Of a stretch of 64,000 nucleotides of DNA, positions 23,700 to 35,040 are shown piece after piece (the first letter of the stretch is position 1; every line of letters begins with the position of its first letter). The position numbers and the translations under genes are program-made. The stretch is taken from contig OX638132.1 of assembly GCA_951804985.1 (NCBI GenBank), forward strand, positions 92,074,696 to 92,138,695, written 5' to 3'. The notes below the pieces were generated by a model, which saw only the letters and a program-made list of their open reading frames with translations, had not been told where the DNA came from and ran no database searches. This stretch comes from Dryomyza anilis. Lineage: Eukaryota > Arthropoda > Insecta > Diptera > Dryomyzidae.

Positions 23700-24590
23700 T
23701 ATTTAAAATTCACAATTGATTTCCCCAAACGAAATATAAGGCAGATAACAAGCGGGTAACAGACAGGCTAACACAGCAGCAGTAAATCAACCGTCCGTTA
23801 AGGCAAACAAAGACGGAGTTAGTATCAAAACCTGCCTGTTGTCTGCCATAAAACTTAACTGCATCCAATGGCATGCGAAGGATGCTTAAGAAAATATATG
23901 GAATGTAAGGAGGGGTAATGGTAGTCAAATATATTAACCACATATATGCCAAAAAGCTTCTGTTAGAAATTCTATTACAACTGTCCAAAACAAATTTCCC
24001 GGCATTTTTTGGAAATGGGAAAGAACAGATAGCTTTTGATACAAACTCCGCCTCTGTATGCTTGAAATCAACGATTTTGTCTAGTGTGTCTTTTGATATT
24101 CCTGTCGAGAATCTGCTACAAGGCAACCTATTTCAAATATAAAATAGAAAAATTCCTAAAATTTGCGTGGCACGTACATGCCAATTCCAGCGTGAATGCT
24201 GCTAAAACCTGCCTAAAATCAGTCAGAAAATATTTGTTTTTTTTTAGAAATCTGTCGATATACTACCAGAAGTCTGCTGAATATTAAATATTTTGAATAT
24301 CTGACTGCCAAAAGCTTCTGTTAGTAACCTAAACTAAGTGCCTTCCGATATTCTATTTAAAAATCTGCTATAAGACAGCATATATCATATAGTATTCCCA
24401 AAAACATAGCATAAATCGGCCGTGGCACATACAACATTTTGTAACATGCCGATTTCCAACGTGAACCTGCTGTAGGAAGGCTGATGTTTCTGAAAAAACG
24501 ACTGCCTAGTGTAATATCTTACAGAAACTGCACTTTTGCCAGAAATCTGTTGATAAACTGCCAGTAATCTGCCGAATATCATGTCTCGGT
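23700..24590. repeat. Dispersed 'TTCCCGGCAT' repeat cluster with inverted parts
   Basis: The stretch ACAAATTTCCCGGCATTTTT...ACAGATAGCTTTTGATACAA (23990-24050) recurs in decayed form at 25600-25690 and 43490-43620. A TTTTGATACTAACTCCG-type piece recurs inverted at 23812-23850. Also repeated: CAAAAGCTTCTGTTAG at 23950 and 24308. The frames here lack any protein similarity I recognise. Nature of the repeat unknown. Confidence 0.5.
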
Positions 24591-24676
24591 TATGTTCATT
24601 TGTTTATAAAAAACTCATAACAATAATGCATTATAACTTAATTAATTTATATTTCTTAAAACGTTGATTAAATACA

Positions 24677-24921
24677 ACCATAGTATAGTCACTTACTACC
24701 ATAGTATGGTCACTAACAACCATAGTATTGTCACTGACAACCTTATTATGGTCACTGACAACCATAGTATGGTCACTGACAACCATAGTATGGTCACTGA
24801 CAATCATAGTATGGTCACTGACAACCACAGTATGGTTGTGTAAAATCGGCGTATGGTCACTGAAGACCATGGTATGGTTGTAGAAAATCATACTATTGTC
24901 ACTGAGGATCATATTATGGTA
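24677..24921. repeat. 21-bp minisatellite, about 12 units, near-palindromic
   Basis: Units ACCATAGTATGGTCACTGACA follow in perfect 21-base register for 11 full copies with substitutions only. Each unit contains the near-palindrome ACCATAGTATGGT. The minus frame is open and gives a seven-residue repeat (TMVVSDH), as any 21-bp array without a stop would. Confidence 0.9.
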
Positions 24922-25929
24922 CGCAATATTGTTATGTGGATCATATTATACAAATAATATGATTTCGTACAACCATAACCCCCAATCATAGTATGATGCC
25001 CTTCAAATATGATCACCACAACCATATTTTTTCTCTGCGCGTGTCCAGAGACAGGAGGCCCATAGTCTGGGAATTATTTTAATTGTTCTCAAAATTTTCC
25101 ATCCGGGAATTTTTATTTTAAGTTGATCAGAATTTGACCGATTCATATAAAATGTTATAATGTTGCTGTACAATCTTTTTGTTCACTGTGCATCTCCTGC
25201 AGTAACTCAACAGGAAAGGACAATAGATAAACATGGAAACGATTGTTCGCATAAATATGTTTTCTTCATTTAGTCTCGAGCATTGAGCACTTAGACCCAA
25301 ATACATAAAGACGAAGAGTAAGTCCAAACCCAAGAAGTCCAGAACGACAAATGTTATCGAACGTAGAGCTACATTTGGGTCCTTCGCAACTACTTTACTG
25401 CCTAGGCAAACAAGTGCAAACTCACACAATTGCAAATACACACAAACACACACATATCATGTTGATCCTGGTGCTGGTCGGGTTATTACACAGTATATTG
25501 TTTTTAAGTATATTTTCTTCCTTTTAAAATTAGGCATACCCCACGCAAAATTTCTGGCAATTTTCAGGAATATCTTCGACGAACAAATATATAATTGCTT
25601 TGTAGACATAGGACAGATTATCAGATTATTGTATGCAATATTATAGACAGATTCCCGGCATATTTTGAGAAAGTGCAGAAAATGGAACATATGAGTTTGT
25701 CTGATTGTAATATAATGCAAAAGAATAAAATGTCTCGACTTTGTCAAAAAAATATTCTGGGTATAGTTAAATAAAAATTCTAATATAATCAGTATAGTAA
25801 AAAACTAATAAATGCTGCACCATTACAAAATTGTTTTTGATGCTTTAGATCAAATTGAAACTTTATAATCGAATCTAATGAGAAATTTTTAATTAGAACA
25901 TCCAAAAATATGCATTTTCATATGTTTTA

Positions 25930-26085
25930 CTTTCATCTAAAAAAAAAATATATATACAGATAAAATAAAATTAATATGGTCATCAAAATATTGACATGGA
26001 GCCCTATAGATCATATTTTGATTAGTGTTATCTGTATATTTATTAAGATGAAAAAAAAATGTGAAATTGTATATTTTTGATTAAT
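25930..26085. repeat. Imperfect foldback
   Basis: TTTCATCT...TATACAGATAA at the left pairs loosely with TTATCTGTATA...AAGATGAAA at the right around a centre near 26010. AT-rich, no coding capacity. Confidence 0.4.
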
Positions 26086-26399
26086 GATATACGACAAAAT
26101 TAGAAATACGAATAAAACAATACTAATAATAGCTAGCTATTTTTCGTTTGTAGCTGTTTTTTATTTGTATTATTTTTTTTGTATTTTATAGTTTTTCAAT
26201 TATGTAGGTATATTAAAAATCGTTGTTCAACATAAATATTTTGAACTAAAAATCAGATTTATCTAAAATTAATAAAAATTTGAATTTGTTTTTGTATACA
26301 TTACAAATGCGACCTACTTTCCGCACCCGCAATAGTTAACATAGTTCTTTGTATGCAGCACTAAAAATATTTTTCAATTAATTTCAAAGAATTTCGTGA

Positions 26400-27420
26400 A
26401 TGAAAAGTGATGATCATGACGCTGTGTCGCGTCGCGTCGCACCGGTCGCAACGCTGTCAAAGCATTTTTGGCCAAACTTTAAAATAGCGTCGAGTGCGTC
26501 CAATAAATCATCATCTGGTGTCACATCCGGCGCGGTGGTGCTGTGCGGTGTCACATTGCATCGCGCTGCTCCTCATCGCACCGCACCGCACCTCACCTCG
26601 TGCCATGCCACAAACGAGCTTTATCAATTTTAGATGGATAACTTAATTAAAACAAATTGAAATTTGGTCGGAAATGCTGGCTTTTGCGTTTGTCAACCGA
26701 ACTGAATTTGCCACACATGATGTTGTTGGTTGTTGTTGCAACGTGGTCTCATTCGTGCAGGACATGTGACGTCCATTGAGGGCGCGCCCGGGGAGCACCA
26801 TGAGGCCACACCAATTCAGGCATTCGTTAATAATTGCAAGCACGCGGCCATTTGCAGCAAACGCCCGCGTCCACGCTCACACTCACTCATTTACTCACTC
26901 ACTCACGAGCCAGTGTATGTTTGTGCTCATCATGTAACATATTCACAACCCACCGGTTGCTGTGGTCAAGGGACGGACGCAACACGGTACTCAAAACGTT
27001 TGAATTGCTGTTTGTTTTGTTAGGTTTTTCAACACTTCGCCGCCTCAGCGATAACCCATGCGATAAGCTCGCACAACACGACCGGCTCGAGCTGGGGCCA
27101 CACCATACCGAAGCTGAATTTGTTGATGCCACCAACAACAATACAGTCGCCGCCGCAACACAACATTCACAACTATTTGTTTGCTAATCGTGAGCATTGC
27201 GTCGCTACGAGACTTGCAGAATTTTAATCAATGTCCAATTTAAACCATGTCGATCCCAGCCATGAATCATCATCAGTGCAGCAGATTTCACGAATTCTAA
27301 TCCATGCACTGCCCGCGGATGTCATCTGCTCTGGGACGATAAACAGCTTTAGATGGACATCGAAATGTGCCAAACTACCAAACAGCCAAATAACTAAAAT
27401 GCGACTTTTTGGTTTAGCGA
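26400..27420. other. GC-richer island inside the beat intron
   Basis: A block with many short overlapping open frames on both strands, ACTC/CTCA microsatellite (26878-26905) and repeated GCGTCGCGTCGCACC / ATCGCACCGCACCGCACC motifs. No exon with consistent splice sites and family resemblance was found. Candidate regulatory DNA. Confidence 0.3.
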
Positions 27421-27429
27421 CTGCTTAAG

Positions 27430-30400
27430 ACCATGTTTTAGAGATTACTCAATAACATTCATATAGTTAGAATTCCATTTTTTAAAATTTTTATTTGATT
27501 ATGTTAATTTTTATATTCTATATAACGAAATTAATTAAAGCATTGGCTGCCATAAGGGCGGTAGGCAACCGAACGCTCTTTTTGTAATATTCGCACCAAA
27601 TGATCTCAGCGGGTCCAAACTCTCTAAAAAGTGGTAAAATTCATTAACTTCGGAACCACAGAACCCATTTTAAAAAATTAAAAAGTATCGTATAGAGAAT
27701 TCTGAAGAGAACTTAAGTTTTGAAATTGGAGAGTTTATCTTTAATGCCCTTGGAGATAAAAATACGCAAAGTTGACAATTTTTTCATGAAAAATCTTGCG
27801 TTTTCAATAAATTTAAATCTAAACTCGAAAAATTTTATTTTTTTTATGGTTTTGAATATTTTTTAAGTATTTAGCATCTAATGTTTAAAAAAAAGATGGT
27901 ATATGTTTATTCAAAACAAAATCTAAAATAATGATAACAATTACTCACTTTTTTTATATATATTCAATTTTTTTAATATATACTTTTAATATAATTCCCG
28001 TATCTTGTAAAAAATTGTATTTTTCAGTATTTTATGTGATTTTCGATAAACATAGTTCATTTTTTTTTATTATTAGAATTAAAATTAAAAAAAAAAAATA
28101 ATACAAAATATCGTCTATAAAATCAGGTTAAATCAAAATATATTGAAAATTTGAATCAGTTTATACAGGGTGTTTGGATCATCGATATCAATAATTCAGG
28201 GAGTCATTCTATAACTCAAAAAAATAAGAAAATATAAAATAAAAAAAATGTCTTATTTTGCACCCATTTTTTGATACAGGGTGTTTAAGAAATGCATATT
28301 ACTGAAATAACATAGCCAAGAAAACTGGTTATACAAGATAATCTGATGATAAATGAATATCAATTTTTTACACATGTTTTAGACAATTAAATTACCTTTC
28401 CAATGGTATGTCACATTTTTGAACCCCATGATTTCTTCTTTTTTTAAAATGTACATAAAGTTGAAATTTCCAAAAATAAAAATACAAATTTGGACTTTGT
28501 CATTGATTTAATTAAACTTTCGTTACAGATTACCCAATTTTTCTTATTTATAATGAAATACCACTTCATTTCCAGCATTATTTAATCATTTAAATTGCTA
28601 TTAAAATGGTTAGTTATGATGCAAAAATAATTTAACGGTGGCGGGTATTGTGATTTGGTGGTTTAAATTTAAAAACAAAATCGAATTAATCTAGAAATAA
28701 TTTTAAACATTTATCCAAATTATAATAATTATCACATTAGTTTACAGAACATATTTTCCTAACATATTTCCAAAAATAATACATATTTTTTTATTTCAAT
28801 TAGTAGTGACCATTGCAAGAAAAAGTGCGTCTAAAGTTTTTTTAGTAAACTCGTTTTTAAAAAATCTATAATTCATTTTTTCAAATTAGTGAATGAGAAA
28901 AGTAAAAAACGCCAATTGCATTATTCTAGAACCTTTGGAAAAAACACAAAATATGAATTTAAAGCCCCCCAGTTTATATACACGGAGGGAAATAAACTGC
29001 TAAAAGTGGTGAAGCATTCGGCTCGAATGCGAAATAGTAAACTATCGCTAATATCAATAAAATACTTCTAAAATTTATCATCTGAATATTAAGAAAACAA
29101 ATTACGTATTTATCAAAAAGTAAACAAGATTTATTCTTCTGAGTTTTGAGAAGTTAATTTATGGACTATTAAAAACCAAAAAGAACACGTATAATTATTA
29201 CTGTATTCTTCGCATAAAGAACACGTGTTCATTTATCTGTTGTTGTTTTCGTCGATCTTTCTTTGTCTGTAATAATCGCTCGTAAGCTTTGCTTTGCGAT
29301 GTCGTCATCTGTTTGTGGCTGTCTGTCTGTTGAAAGTAACTAAGACCAATTTTGCTTAATTTTAAGATCTGTATCTACTTAATTGTCATAAAAGTAACTA
29401 ATTGGAATTATTCCTATTATTCAGAGATTATGTTCTTAGGTATAAAATAAATAACTAAGTAAAATTAGTCTTGATATGCAGAGGATTTTTTCCTTGGTTT
29501 AAAAAAAACGGCTTGATATACATTATATGCATGTGTTTGTTATCACGAATAGAACAACAAATCACAGCCAGACAAGACAGCGTTCGTGTATGAATTTTTA
29601 AATTGTAAATATAAAAAACACGACTGAAAAAGCAATAGTTATACGAACAAGTGCTCAAAAAATTTTTGGAAGAAAATAAAGCATTCATGAGACCTAAGAA
29701 ATTAATTTCTGCACATCAAGATTAATTCCACTAAGTTAAATATTTGATAAATAAGAAATTAAACTCTGCATAATAAGAATAATTCTACTTAATAATTTTT
29801 TTGACAACTAAGTAGAACTGTTTCTAAAAATTAAGGATTTTTCCATTTCGTTTTCCAGAAGGAATCAAGAATAGTAACTTCTTGATTCCTTCTGGATTTT
29901 AGAAGTTTTTTCCCTCCCCGTAGAAATGCAAAAACGTATTGATTTAATTTTAAACATTCCAATTTCAGTGAGCATGTAAAACAGCGAGAGGTTTTTGAAC
30001 TTGCATCAGCTGATGCTGTGTTCTAAAATAAACTAATAAAAATAATTGAAAAAAAAAATCACGATTATAAATCAAAAATATTTTATTATTCAATGCTTTA
30101 TTTTTTTGCAATATTTGGCAAGAGTTCAACAAAAAACATAAAACAGCGGAGGTTATCGGACTGAGTTGCCACCCAATACACTCACAACACCCGCGCATAA
30201 TAATAATATTAAATTTATTATTTTATATTTAATTTTAATTTGATGGTGAGTGCACGGTGCGGGGTTACAAGCGGGCGGTTGGTTCAAGTGCTGTCCATAC
30301 TAATCGCCGCCAGCCAGACTGAAGCATAATGAATAATATTATTTATTATTTTGTACGAAATTTAATACGATATACAATCTGTTAGTTAACCTTAGCATAA

Positions 30401-30770
30401 TAAACACGGCGACCTGCGCGCACACAAAAACACGTTTTAATTACGCAATAAAAACAATTAACTTCGTTAAGTTTGAAGTAATTAAAAATCATTGCATGTC
30501 TCTGGAGTTGACGTCGATAATGTGAAGAGTAGTGCGGTGCACTTTTGCCCACCTCATCGAGCAACCGCGAGCGCCGTACAACGAGCACAGTGCCCGAAGC
30601 GCAAAATATGCATTTTCAGTGCCGTCATTTAATTTATTTGCACACTGTGTTGTATTTTTATTGCGCATTAATTTGCATATTAATTTTAATATTTTTCAAA
30701 TATTTAATATATTTTTTGTTTGTTTGTCTGTATGTCGCTCAGTTTATTTATTATTATTATTGTTTGTATT
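27430..30770. other. AT-rich intron remainder, mostly unassigned
   Basis: No exon seen until the acceptor at 30775. Two TACAGGGTGTTT motifs (28165 and 28275) with a third relative at 32080 hint at another dispersed element. A decayed Helentron-like piece with GGCTGTCTGTCTGTTGAAAG lies near 29315-29340. The GC content rises slightly between 30240 and 30600. Confidence 0.4.
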
Positions 30771-30775
30771 TGCAG

Positions 30776-31045
30776 CTGACCAACTCCGATGCCACTTCTG
30801 TGACACTAAAGGGCGTCACGCGTGAACTGAGCGGCAGCTATCAGTGCGAGGTGTCCGAGGATGCGCCGCTCTTTCACACGGACATACGCGCCGCACACAT
30901 GCAGGTCATCGAGCTGCCGAAGGATGAGCCCACCATGCAGGTGGACAAGAAAGTGCTCACGACCAATGACAACTTCAAGGCGGTCTGCACCGTTGGACCC
31001 TCATATCCGGCGGCCAATATTACCTGGTACATCAATGGACGCAAG
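30776..31045 (+). CDS. beat-III: Beat family Ig protein, third visible exon (end of Ig 1, start of Ig 2)
   Basis: This 270-bp, 90-codon, phase 0-0 exon lies between acceptor TTTGTATTTGCAG and donor CGCAAG|GTTAGT. It opens LTNSDATSVTLKGVTRELSG, then SYQCEVSEDAP. The Cys of YQC closes Ig domain 1, and the D.A..SG.Y.C context is canonical. The linker MQVIELPKDEPTMQVDKKV leads into Ig domain 2, where FKAVCTVGPSYP supplies its first Cys and NITWYINGRK its core Trp. NIT is a potential N-glycosylation site. Codon usage is GC-rich compared with the intron, and there are no internal stops, so the exon looks under selection. Confidence 0.95.
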
Positions 31046-31285
31046 GTTAGTAAAGAATCCATACATAAATTCCATATAATTCGTACTTTGTTTTGCAAAT
31101 CAGTCCATAAGTGCTGAATTCAAAGTTTTATAGTTTGTTCTCAAACCACTATATCAAGGGCACAAACCTTTTCATAAAAAATAGGTACGTCTTTTTGGAG
31201 GCAATCTTAAAAAGAACTTATAATTCTTAAATTTGTACATACAAACATTGTATTTTTATATTTATGCAGTTTTCTATGTTTTCAG
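31046..31285 (+). other. 240-bp intron of the beat gene
   Basis: Begins GTTAGT and ends TATGTTTTCAG. Both flanking exons are in phase 0. AT-rich, nothing else visible. Confidence 0.85.
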
Positions 31286-31735
31286 GTCTACAAAACACCG
31301 TTTCAACGCATCAGCCAGGACTCCTACGAGGGCTCCGCCACGCACTCCTCCCTCGAAATCTACCCGCAGAGTCAGGTGCTGCAGAGCTTCTTCCAGGCGA
31401 TTCCCAAGTATCAGACCAGCATTTTGCTGCTCTGTGAGGTCTCCATACTACACGTGTTTCACAAGAATGTACAGCAACGCATTATGCTCAGCGTAGCGCC
31501 ACCCTCGACGCTGTCGCCCAATCTGCTCGGACTCGAGGGCAACAGTCGCAACAACGGCGATCCGGACAACTCGGCGTTGACGGGCAGCGGCGCGCATTTG
31601 TGTGGCGGCGTCGTGCTGTCACTGGCACTGATGGCAACTCTACTGCTGAACGGTTTAATGGCGACGGCATGCACGAGTGTTGGCGGCGTGTCACGCAGAC
31701 GTAACAGACGCAGCGTAACGTCACGTCAGCTGTGA
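31286..31735 (+). CDS. beat-III: Beat family Ig protein, last exon (Ig 2 end, stalk, C-terminal hydrophobic segment)
   Basis: The exon spans 149 codons plus TGA at 31733-31735. It starts VYKTPFQRISQDSYEGSATH. SILLLCEVSI supplies the second Cys of Ig domain 2, and HVFHKNVQQRIMLSV ends the domain. A Ser/Pro/Asn-rich stalk (PPSTLSPNLLGLEGNSRNNG) follows. A hydrophobic run of about 23 residues encoded at 31604-31672 comes next, then a basic tail (RRRNRR). A hydrophobic segment followed by a charged tail fits a single membrane span better than a GPI signal, but either is possible; Beat proteins include secreted and anchored forms. From about 50 bases after the stop the 3'UTR carries a GACAGACAGTA-type microsatellite. 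Confidence 0.93.
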   Translation, partial: VYKTPFQRISQDSYEGSATHSSLEIYPQSQVLQSFFQAIPKYQTSILLLCEVSILHVFHKNVQQRIMLSVAPPSTLSPNLLGLEGNSRNNGDPDNSALTGSGAHLCGGVVLSLALMATLLLNGLMATACTSVGGVSRRRNRRSVTSRQL

Positions 31736-32040
31736 CCAATAACAGCCGATATAACAACAGCAACCTGAACAACACACCGATTGAGGACGCACGGACAGAC
31801 AGTAGGACAGACAGTAGAACAGACAGATGGACAGACAGTAGAACAGACATAAGGACAGACAGTAGTACAGACAGGCGGACGTATAAACAAAAACATGCCA
31901 GACAAACAAAACAAACAAAAAAACAATAGATTTAAATGTTTAACTAAAAATTATGCATTCATTGTTTTTGTTATAAAATTGAAATTACATAAATTAAAAA
32001 CAAAAATACAAAGTACTTAAAAAAACAAATAAAAAATATG
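31736..32040 (+). promoter_or_regulatory. Probable beat 3'UTR start with first AATAAA
   Basis: The sequence after the stop holds degenerate GACAGACAGTA repeats (31790-31882), then becomes A-rich. The first AATAAA is at 32028-32033. A much longer 3'UTR is possible: the region 35880-36700 is similarly A-rich and ends in TTAATAAATG near 36668. The true end cannot be fixed from sequence. Confidence 0.45.
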
Positions 32041-33254
32041 TGAAATTTTAGTGACACCATGTGCAGTGGGTGGCTGACTACAGGGTGTGTCAGGGTGAAA
32101 CGATTTTTAACAAACCACAAGAAGAACAACAAAAAATATAGGATCTATTAATCTAATCCAAAAACCAAAATTTAGTCAAGTAATTAAGTAATTCATAGGT
32201 GTAGTAATTGTACATCAGGCAATGAATTGCGTTCATCATTAAAAAATTCATTGATATTTAGAAAAATTCGTAGTAAAAATTAATATTTTTGTTTTTAAAT
32301 ACAGTTAAATTAATTTACATATTATATTATTTATAAGTTATAGAGGGGATATTGCATTTAAAATCAATGAAATAAAAACTTTTTATACATAAAATGTTGT
32401 CATGAATGTCATATAATTTTAAACTAAGAAATATGCTAAATTTTGGACATCTGACTTCTAAGGTATTCCAGATCTAGCGACTATGAAAGTGAACAAAATT
32501 TGTTATTAAATCGTTATATTGGGCTAACTTAATTCCATTTATCTTAAAAAGTGGTTTTTAGTCATTTTCCCAGTACCCAATCTGACATGACTCGGGTACC
32601 TTCAATATCTCGAAGCTTTCTCGAACTAACTTCCATAAAAAAAAGTTCGATCTCGCAGCTTTATCGGTTCTAGTTTTTAAAATTTCCCGAATATTCAAAT
32701 TATTTGACAAGATACAATACATCAACATTTAAAGCAATTTTCAAAGAAATCTCCAACTTTGATTATTTTTCTATTCCGTATCGATTCAATGTCATATAAT
32801 GTCTCGTAACGAGCAAACTCCAACAGATCGTATCAATGTCCACCTACCAAGTATTGATAAATTGACGGGCGATCTGGTTACGAGAAATCCGATATCTATG
32901 AATTATTCGTTTGAAATTTGTTTTTGATAATTTTTTTTTTATGAGGACTTTACCAGAACCCAGTGGCGTGATTTGAAATATTTTTATAAAAATAAATATC
33001 AGGTTTTTTCTCAGAAATCAACTGCTTCATCGGTTATTTGTACTATAAAATGGTTGCAGTAGAATTTACCAGAAGCGAATTACGTCATTTGGATAAATTA
33101 GTTCTTTTAGAATTTGACCAGTATCAAACTTTGGGTCATTTATACATTCCAAATCTCATTTCAGTAAATACATTAACATTTTTTTTTCAAATTTTAAATG
33201 ATATTTAATATATTTTCATATATAATTAATTTTACGACTTTTTTTGGCGAATTC
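32041..33254. other. AT-rich stretch, no gene seen
   Basis: No coherent reading frame. Contains one TACAGGGTGTGTCAGGGTG motif (32080). Short segments (for example around 32620-32760) resemble the decayed satellite style of 45760-47100 but not convincingly. Confidence 0.5.
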
Positions 33255-34347
33255 GTTCACAGAAAAAAAAAATTCTTCAATAAGATGTTTTCAATAAGAA
33301 TTTATTCATATTTATATCATATTGATACCACCGTTCATTAAATGACATATTAATGACTGCATTCATTATATATATGAACAAAATATTCAATACAATGAAT
33401 TGGTATTGTCATATTGAGGAATTTGTACATAATATTTTTTCAACATTTTTTTTTTTATAAAATAATTCGAAAAAAAGTGTTTTAAAAATGTTATTTAAAA
33501 AATAAAAAAAAATTTTTTTTTTTTGAATTATACGAAAAATATATTTTGTACAAAAAAAAATTGTTCCGAAAAAAAAATCGAAGAAAAAAAATGTGGAAAT
33601 TTTTTTTTTTTTCAAAAACAAAAAATTTGTTCCAGGAAATTTTTTTTTCGAAAAAATAATCCGAATTTTATTTTCGAAAAATAAATTTTTCGAAGAAAAA
33701 ATGATCGAAAAATAAATTTTTCGAAAAAAAAAATTGATCGAAAAAAAATTAGTTCGAAAAAAAAATTTGTTCGAAAAAATATATTTTTTTTTCAAAAAAA
33801 AAATTGTTCGAAAAAAATTGTGAAAAAAAAATTTGTTCGAAAAAATATTTTTTTTTTTTCAAAAAAAAAAATTGTCCGAAAAAAATTTTTTTTTTCAATA
33901 ATATATTTTTTATAGATATAACTTTTTATTGATAAAAAGTTGTAATTTTAATAAATATATTATAAAACATTTTACTAATGTATCGATGTCGAGCAAGCAT
34001 TATATAAGAAATAACACACAAGAACTCCTTGAGAACTGGGAAAGACGGCAATGAAAACAAAAATATTTTGATATAAATTTGGTTTAATGAACAGCGTTCT
34101 TCAATATGATGAACATATATGTTGTATTTTATATTTTGGTTCATTAATATGTTGAAACGTATTCTTCACATACAGTTCATCATATTGAAGAACACTTTTT
34201 CGACAGTTACCAATCGTTCTTCATATTTATGATAGCATTCACAGCATTTATGGCGTTAGTCATTAATATTATGAATGGTTCTTCAATACAATGAATCATG
34301 ATTTGAAGAACGGAATTCATCAATATGATGAACATTTTTTCTGTGTT
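33255..34347 (+). repeat. ATGATGAA-rich MITE family, copy 2 (full length)
   Basis: Starts CACAGAAAAAAAAAATTC and ends TTTTTTCTGTG, giving short inverted ends. The left flank shares ACCACCGTTCATTAAATGAC, and the right flank TTTTTCGACAGTTACCAA, with copy 1. The middle 33470-33900 is a long degenerate array of TTCGAAAAAAAAATTG units. No transposase frame; the apparent Phe/Lys-rich proteins are low-complexity artefacts. Confidence 0.8.
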
Positions 34348-34805
34348 ATAATTTTACGTTATAATGAGGTAAATATTGTGTTTTTTTTAAATAGAAGTTT
34401 CAATTATATTATATTAATTTTATTTAATTTGAAATGGGTTAAAAAATATCTTTAAAATTGATGAAACATTTTATGTTTAAAATTATATGATGTTAAACAT
34501 TGATGTAAACATTCATAAATGCACATAACTGTTCGCATAAATCATGCATTAAACTCATAAATTTTGCACAACTTAATCATGATATCCAGCTAAGAAAGCT
34601 AAGAATAAGTAATAATTATGATTTATTTTATTCATATTATATTCATATATTACATGACTATGTAAAAATCAATTAATATGATAAATAAAATTATGCGCAT
34701 GTTTAATCATTTTTTATGTATAATATATTCATGGAATACATTTTAAGATTTATTATTCATAATACATGATTAAAATGTCATAGATTGTGCCAAATAGCCG
34801 TAGCC
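34348..34805. other. AT-rich stretch, no gene seen
   Basis: Repeated TTCATA / TATGAA and CATGATTAA words suggest decayed MITE sequence into which the LINE tail at 34806 was inserted. Similar words resume at 35260-35540. Confidence 0.4.
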
Positions 34806-35040
34806 TGCATTATAGAAATAATTCGTTCTTCAGTCGCACGATTCGTTTGTGGAACAATCTCCCTACGTCCGTTTTTCCCGACATTTTTGATATTGGCAAG
34901 TTTAAAACAATCATTCACCGACACTACTCTATCTTTCCCCCCTCCTTTTAACCTATCATCCCTTCTTACGATCAACACTATGCTTTGCATGTATAGGGGG
35001 TATCCCCTGAGCGTTGGTTAATTTGTAAAAAAAAAAAAAA
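34806..35040 (+). mobile_element. LINE 3' fragment, copy 2, with poly(A) tail
   Basis: 5'-truncated insertion of a non-LTR retrotransposon. From about 34830 one frame reads NSFFSRTIRLWNNLPTSVFP, then DIFDIGKFKTIIHRHYSIFP, and stops after PPSF. The FF.RTIRLWN.LP motif is the C-terminal signature of Jockey/CR1-type reverse transcriptase proteins. A short 3'UTR with ATAGGGGGTATCCCCTGAG follows and ends in about 14 A. The best preserved of three copies of this tail in the window. Confidence 0.85.

Larger units (their letters stand above)
4066..30775 (+). other. 26.7-kb intron of the beat gene
   Basis: The intron runs from GTAAGT at 4066 to TTTGTATTTGCAG at 30775 and splits Ig domain 1. Most of its mass is transposon-derived (listed separately). 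Long AT-rich parts between these elements show no exon. Giant introns are common in neuronal guidance genes of flies and often hold enhancers. The GC-richer islands at 10440-11130, 16560-17960, 20060-20420 and 26400-27420 are the most plausible regulatory candidates, but nothing in the sequence proves it. Confidence 0.85.

Noticed and set aside
24677..24921. CRISPR-like array
   Set aside because: No unique spacers between units; it is a contiguous 21-bp minisatellite in a eukaryotic genome.
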